From: an uncultured Streptomyces sp. | Lineage (GTDB): Bacteria; Actinomycetota; Actinomycetes; Streptomycetales; Streptomycetaceae | Length of the DNA stretch: 6,640 nucleotides | NCBI GenBank assembly: GCA_946480485.1 | Contig: CAMLJW010000301.1 | Coordinates: 1 to 6,640, forward strand | Reading direction: 5' to 3' | Shown: positions 5,714-6,640 of the stretch, piece after piece | Position numbering within the stretch: the stretch's first letter is position 1 | Layout: each line of letters opens with the position of its first letter | Translations under genes and position numbers: made by a program | Notes under the pieces: model-generated | Databases searched by the model: none | Told to the model about the DNA's origin: nothing | What the model saw: the letters and a program-made list of their open reading frames with translations, nothing else

Positions 5714-6232
5714 CTAGAAGGCGTACAAGTCCCCGGTGTCCAGGGCCAACACCCGCTGCCGGTCATTCTGACGATTGCGGTCCACCGTGCGTCCGCTCCA
5801 CACCGTGTCGATCACCAGCGTCATCTCCGACGGCGTCCCCTTCAGCCGAACCCACAGCCCGATCGGCTCCCCCACCCAGTCCGCGGCCAGCGGCCCCGTC
5901 CGGCACACCACAGACCGCGCTTGCGACCGCACGCAGCCGACCGGCAACCGCTGCCGATCGGCGAGCGGAACCGACCACCGCAACCGCACCGTAGCGTCGG
6001 CGACGTCGGACGGCCCGTGGTTCCGCGGGACCAGCCGCACCTCGACGCGCCCGTCCGCCATGGACACGTACCCGTGATGGGCGAGATCGGCCTCGGGAAC
6101 GGCAATGTGCCCGGCATCGCCCGGCCGACCGGCACCGGGGGCGAGGGCCACGGCCGGCGATACCGCCGTCGCCACCAGGAGCACGCTGCCCGCACCCCAC
6201 GCACAGAGGTTTCGCGTACGTCTTGTTCGCAT
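5714..6232 (-). CDS. Small secreted protein of unknown function
   Basis: A 172-residue exported protein. Residues 1-31 form a signal peptide: MRTRRTR, a hydrophobic core (about 12-31), then AVALA before PGAG, with likely signal peptidase I cleavage after A31. There is no lipobox. The mature part (about 140 residues) has alternating beta-strand patterns ([20 protein letters not shown], then LRWSVPL). A motif of type [14 protein letters not shown] is reminiscent of Ig-like CARDB/DUF11 folds, where N-x-GP-S-A introduces a strand pair; this is a loose resemblance. Cysteines 100 and 110 may form a disulfide. The C-terminus is [17 protein letters not shown], ending in TAG (5714-5716). The ATG at 6232 gives a proper signal peptide; the Shine-Dalgarno is weak (GGTGGGA 11 nt upstream). 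It is divergent from ynfA, with 77 bp between the start codons. Function unknown; a cell-surface or wall-associated role is inferred from export only. Confidence 0.8.
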   Translation of the reverse strand: MRTRRTRNLCAWGAGSVLLVATAVSPAVALAPGAGRPGDAGHIAVPEADLAHHGYVSMADGRVEVRLVPRNHGPSDVADATVRLRWSVPLADRQRLPVGCVRSQARSVVCRTGPLAADWVGEPIGLWVRLKGTPSEMTLVIDTVWSGRTVDRNRQNDRQRVLALDTGDLYAF

Positions 6233-6309
6233 ACCCGGATGTATCCCACCGGGGCCGTGCGACAGGCGCCGCCCAACAGGTGAGTCAGGGGACGTGCGAG
6301 AGTGACCGC
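6233..6309. promoter_or_regulatory. Divergent intergenic region
   Basis: The 77 bp between the secreted protein gene and ynfA must hold the 5' signals of both. I see only a short CCCGG/CCGGG dyad just beyond the secreted protein start and a weak purine stretch (GCGAGAG, about 6295-6301) 8 nt before the ynfA ATG. No clear -35/-10 boxes are visible. Confidence 0.35.
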
Positions 6310-6640
6310 ATGCTCGTCCTCCGTTCCGCGGCCCTCTTCGTCCTCGCCGGGCTCCTGGAGATCGGTGGCGCCTGGCTGGTCTGGCAGGGAGTGCGCGAAC
6401 ACCGCGGCCGGCTGTGGATCGGCACCGGTGTCATGGCCCTCGGGGTGTACGGCTTCGTCGCCACACTCCAGCCCGACGCGAACTTCGGCCGCGTCCTCGC
6501 CGCGTACGGTGGAGTCTTCGTCGCCGGCTCGCTCGCCTGGGGCATGGTCGCGGACGGCTACCGCCCCGACCGCTGGGATGTGATCGGCGCCCTGATCTGC
6601 CTCGTCGGGGTGGCCGTGATCATGTACGCGCCCCGCGGCG
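6310..6640 (+). CDS. ynfA: YnfA/UPF0060 family small membrane protein, 3' end just outside the window
   Basis: The frame opens at ATG 6310 and stays open for 110 codons to the window edge. UPF0060 proteins are about 108-112 residues, so it is essentially complete. Four hydrophobic helices are visible: about 3-19 ([16 protein letters not shown]), 33-52, 60-82 and 92-107. Diagnostic UPF0060 signatures are present: [12 protein letters not shown] near the N-terminus, [20 protein letters not shown] in the third helix, [19 protein letters not shown] and the closing [10 protein letters not shown]. The family is an inner-membrane relative of the small multidrug resistance (EmrE/SMR) transporters. An efflux role has been proposed for some members, but substrates are generally unsettled. 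It is the only plus-strand gene here and is divergent from the secreted protein gene. Confidence 0.95.
   Translation, partial: MLVLRSAALFVLAGLLEIGGAWLVWQGVREHRGRLWIGTGVMALGVYGFVATLQPDANFGRVLAAYGGVFVAGSLAWGMVADGYRPDRWDVIGALICLVGVAVIMYAPRG

Noticed and set aside
1..6640. CRISPR arrays, tRNA/rRNA genes, insertion sequences, integrase or attachment sites.
   Set aside because: No spaced identical repeats beyond the 15-bp coding repeats, no tRNA-like cloverleaf or CCA end, and no transposase or integrase motifs were seen on either strand.

Overview
The window looks like chromosomal DNA of a high-GC actinomycete, most probably Streptomyces. Coding regions have very strong G/C bias at third codon positions and GTG starts are frequent. 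The protein types are also typical: an MprA/MprB-like two-component pair, a Ser/Gly-rich lipoprotein with a PknH-type sensor domain, and a large LAL/STAND-type ATPase. Every gene lies on the minus strand except the last, a ynfA homologue.

Layout in window order. Bases 1-211 hold an internal piece of a MenD-like thiamine-diphosphate enzyme (minus strand). It is joined, out of frame and with no visible mobile element, to the 3' end of an AAA/STAND ATPase gene (64-1713). The ATPase has lost its C-terminal half, and its last ~50 codons are a wrong-frame reading of the menD piece. A ~100 bp gap with small inverted repeats follows. Next is a secreted lipoprotein gene (1817-2563) with a good ribosome binding site. 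Upstream of it lies a fairly AT-rich control region with a 12-bp palindrome and two 7-bp direct repeats one helical turn apart.

Bases 2799-about 3013 are the C-terminal remnant of a MalY/PatB-type PLP-dependent aminotransferase or C-S lyase, truncated at its 5' side and broken by a frameshift. It abuts a two-component operon read leftward: an OmpR-family response regulator (4564-5280) and a HAMP/HisKA/HATPase sensor kinase (3037-4563). The regulator stop codon directly precedes the kinase GTG start, so the two are almost certainly translationally coupled. The kinase has an unusual Arg/Pro-rich N-terminal tail made of two different 15-bp (5-residue) tandem repeat blocks.

Bases 5281-5713 contain no confidently recognised gene. 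They hold a perfect 11-bp GC-rich hairpin and a weak small reading frame that may be a relic. A small secreted protein gene (5714-6232, minus) is divergent from ynfA (6310 to the window end, plus), which lacks only its stop codon and perhaps a residue or two.

The two-component pair, the lipoprotein and the secreted protein suggest an envelope-sensing neighbourhood. The two gene remnants and the broken ATPase mark a region of rearrangement and decay. I do not see convincing evidence for a wholly new biological system. The best leads are the menD/ATPase junction, the repeat-built kinase N-terminus, the decayed aminotransferase and the lipoprotein control region.
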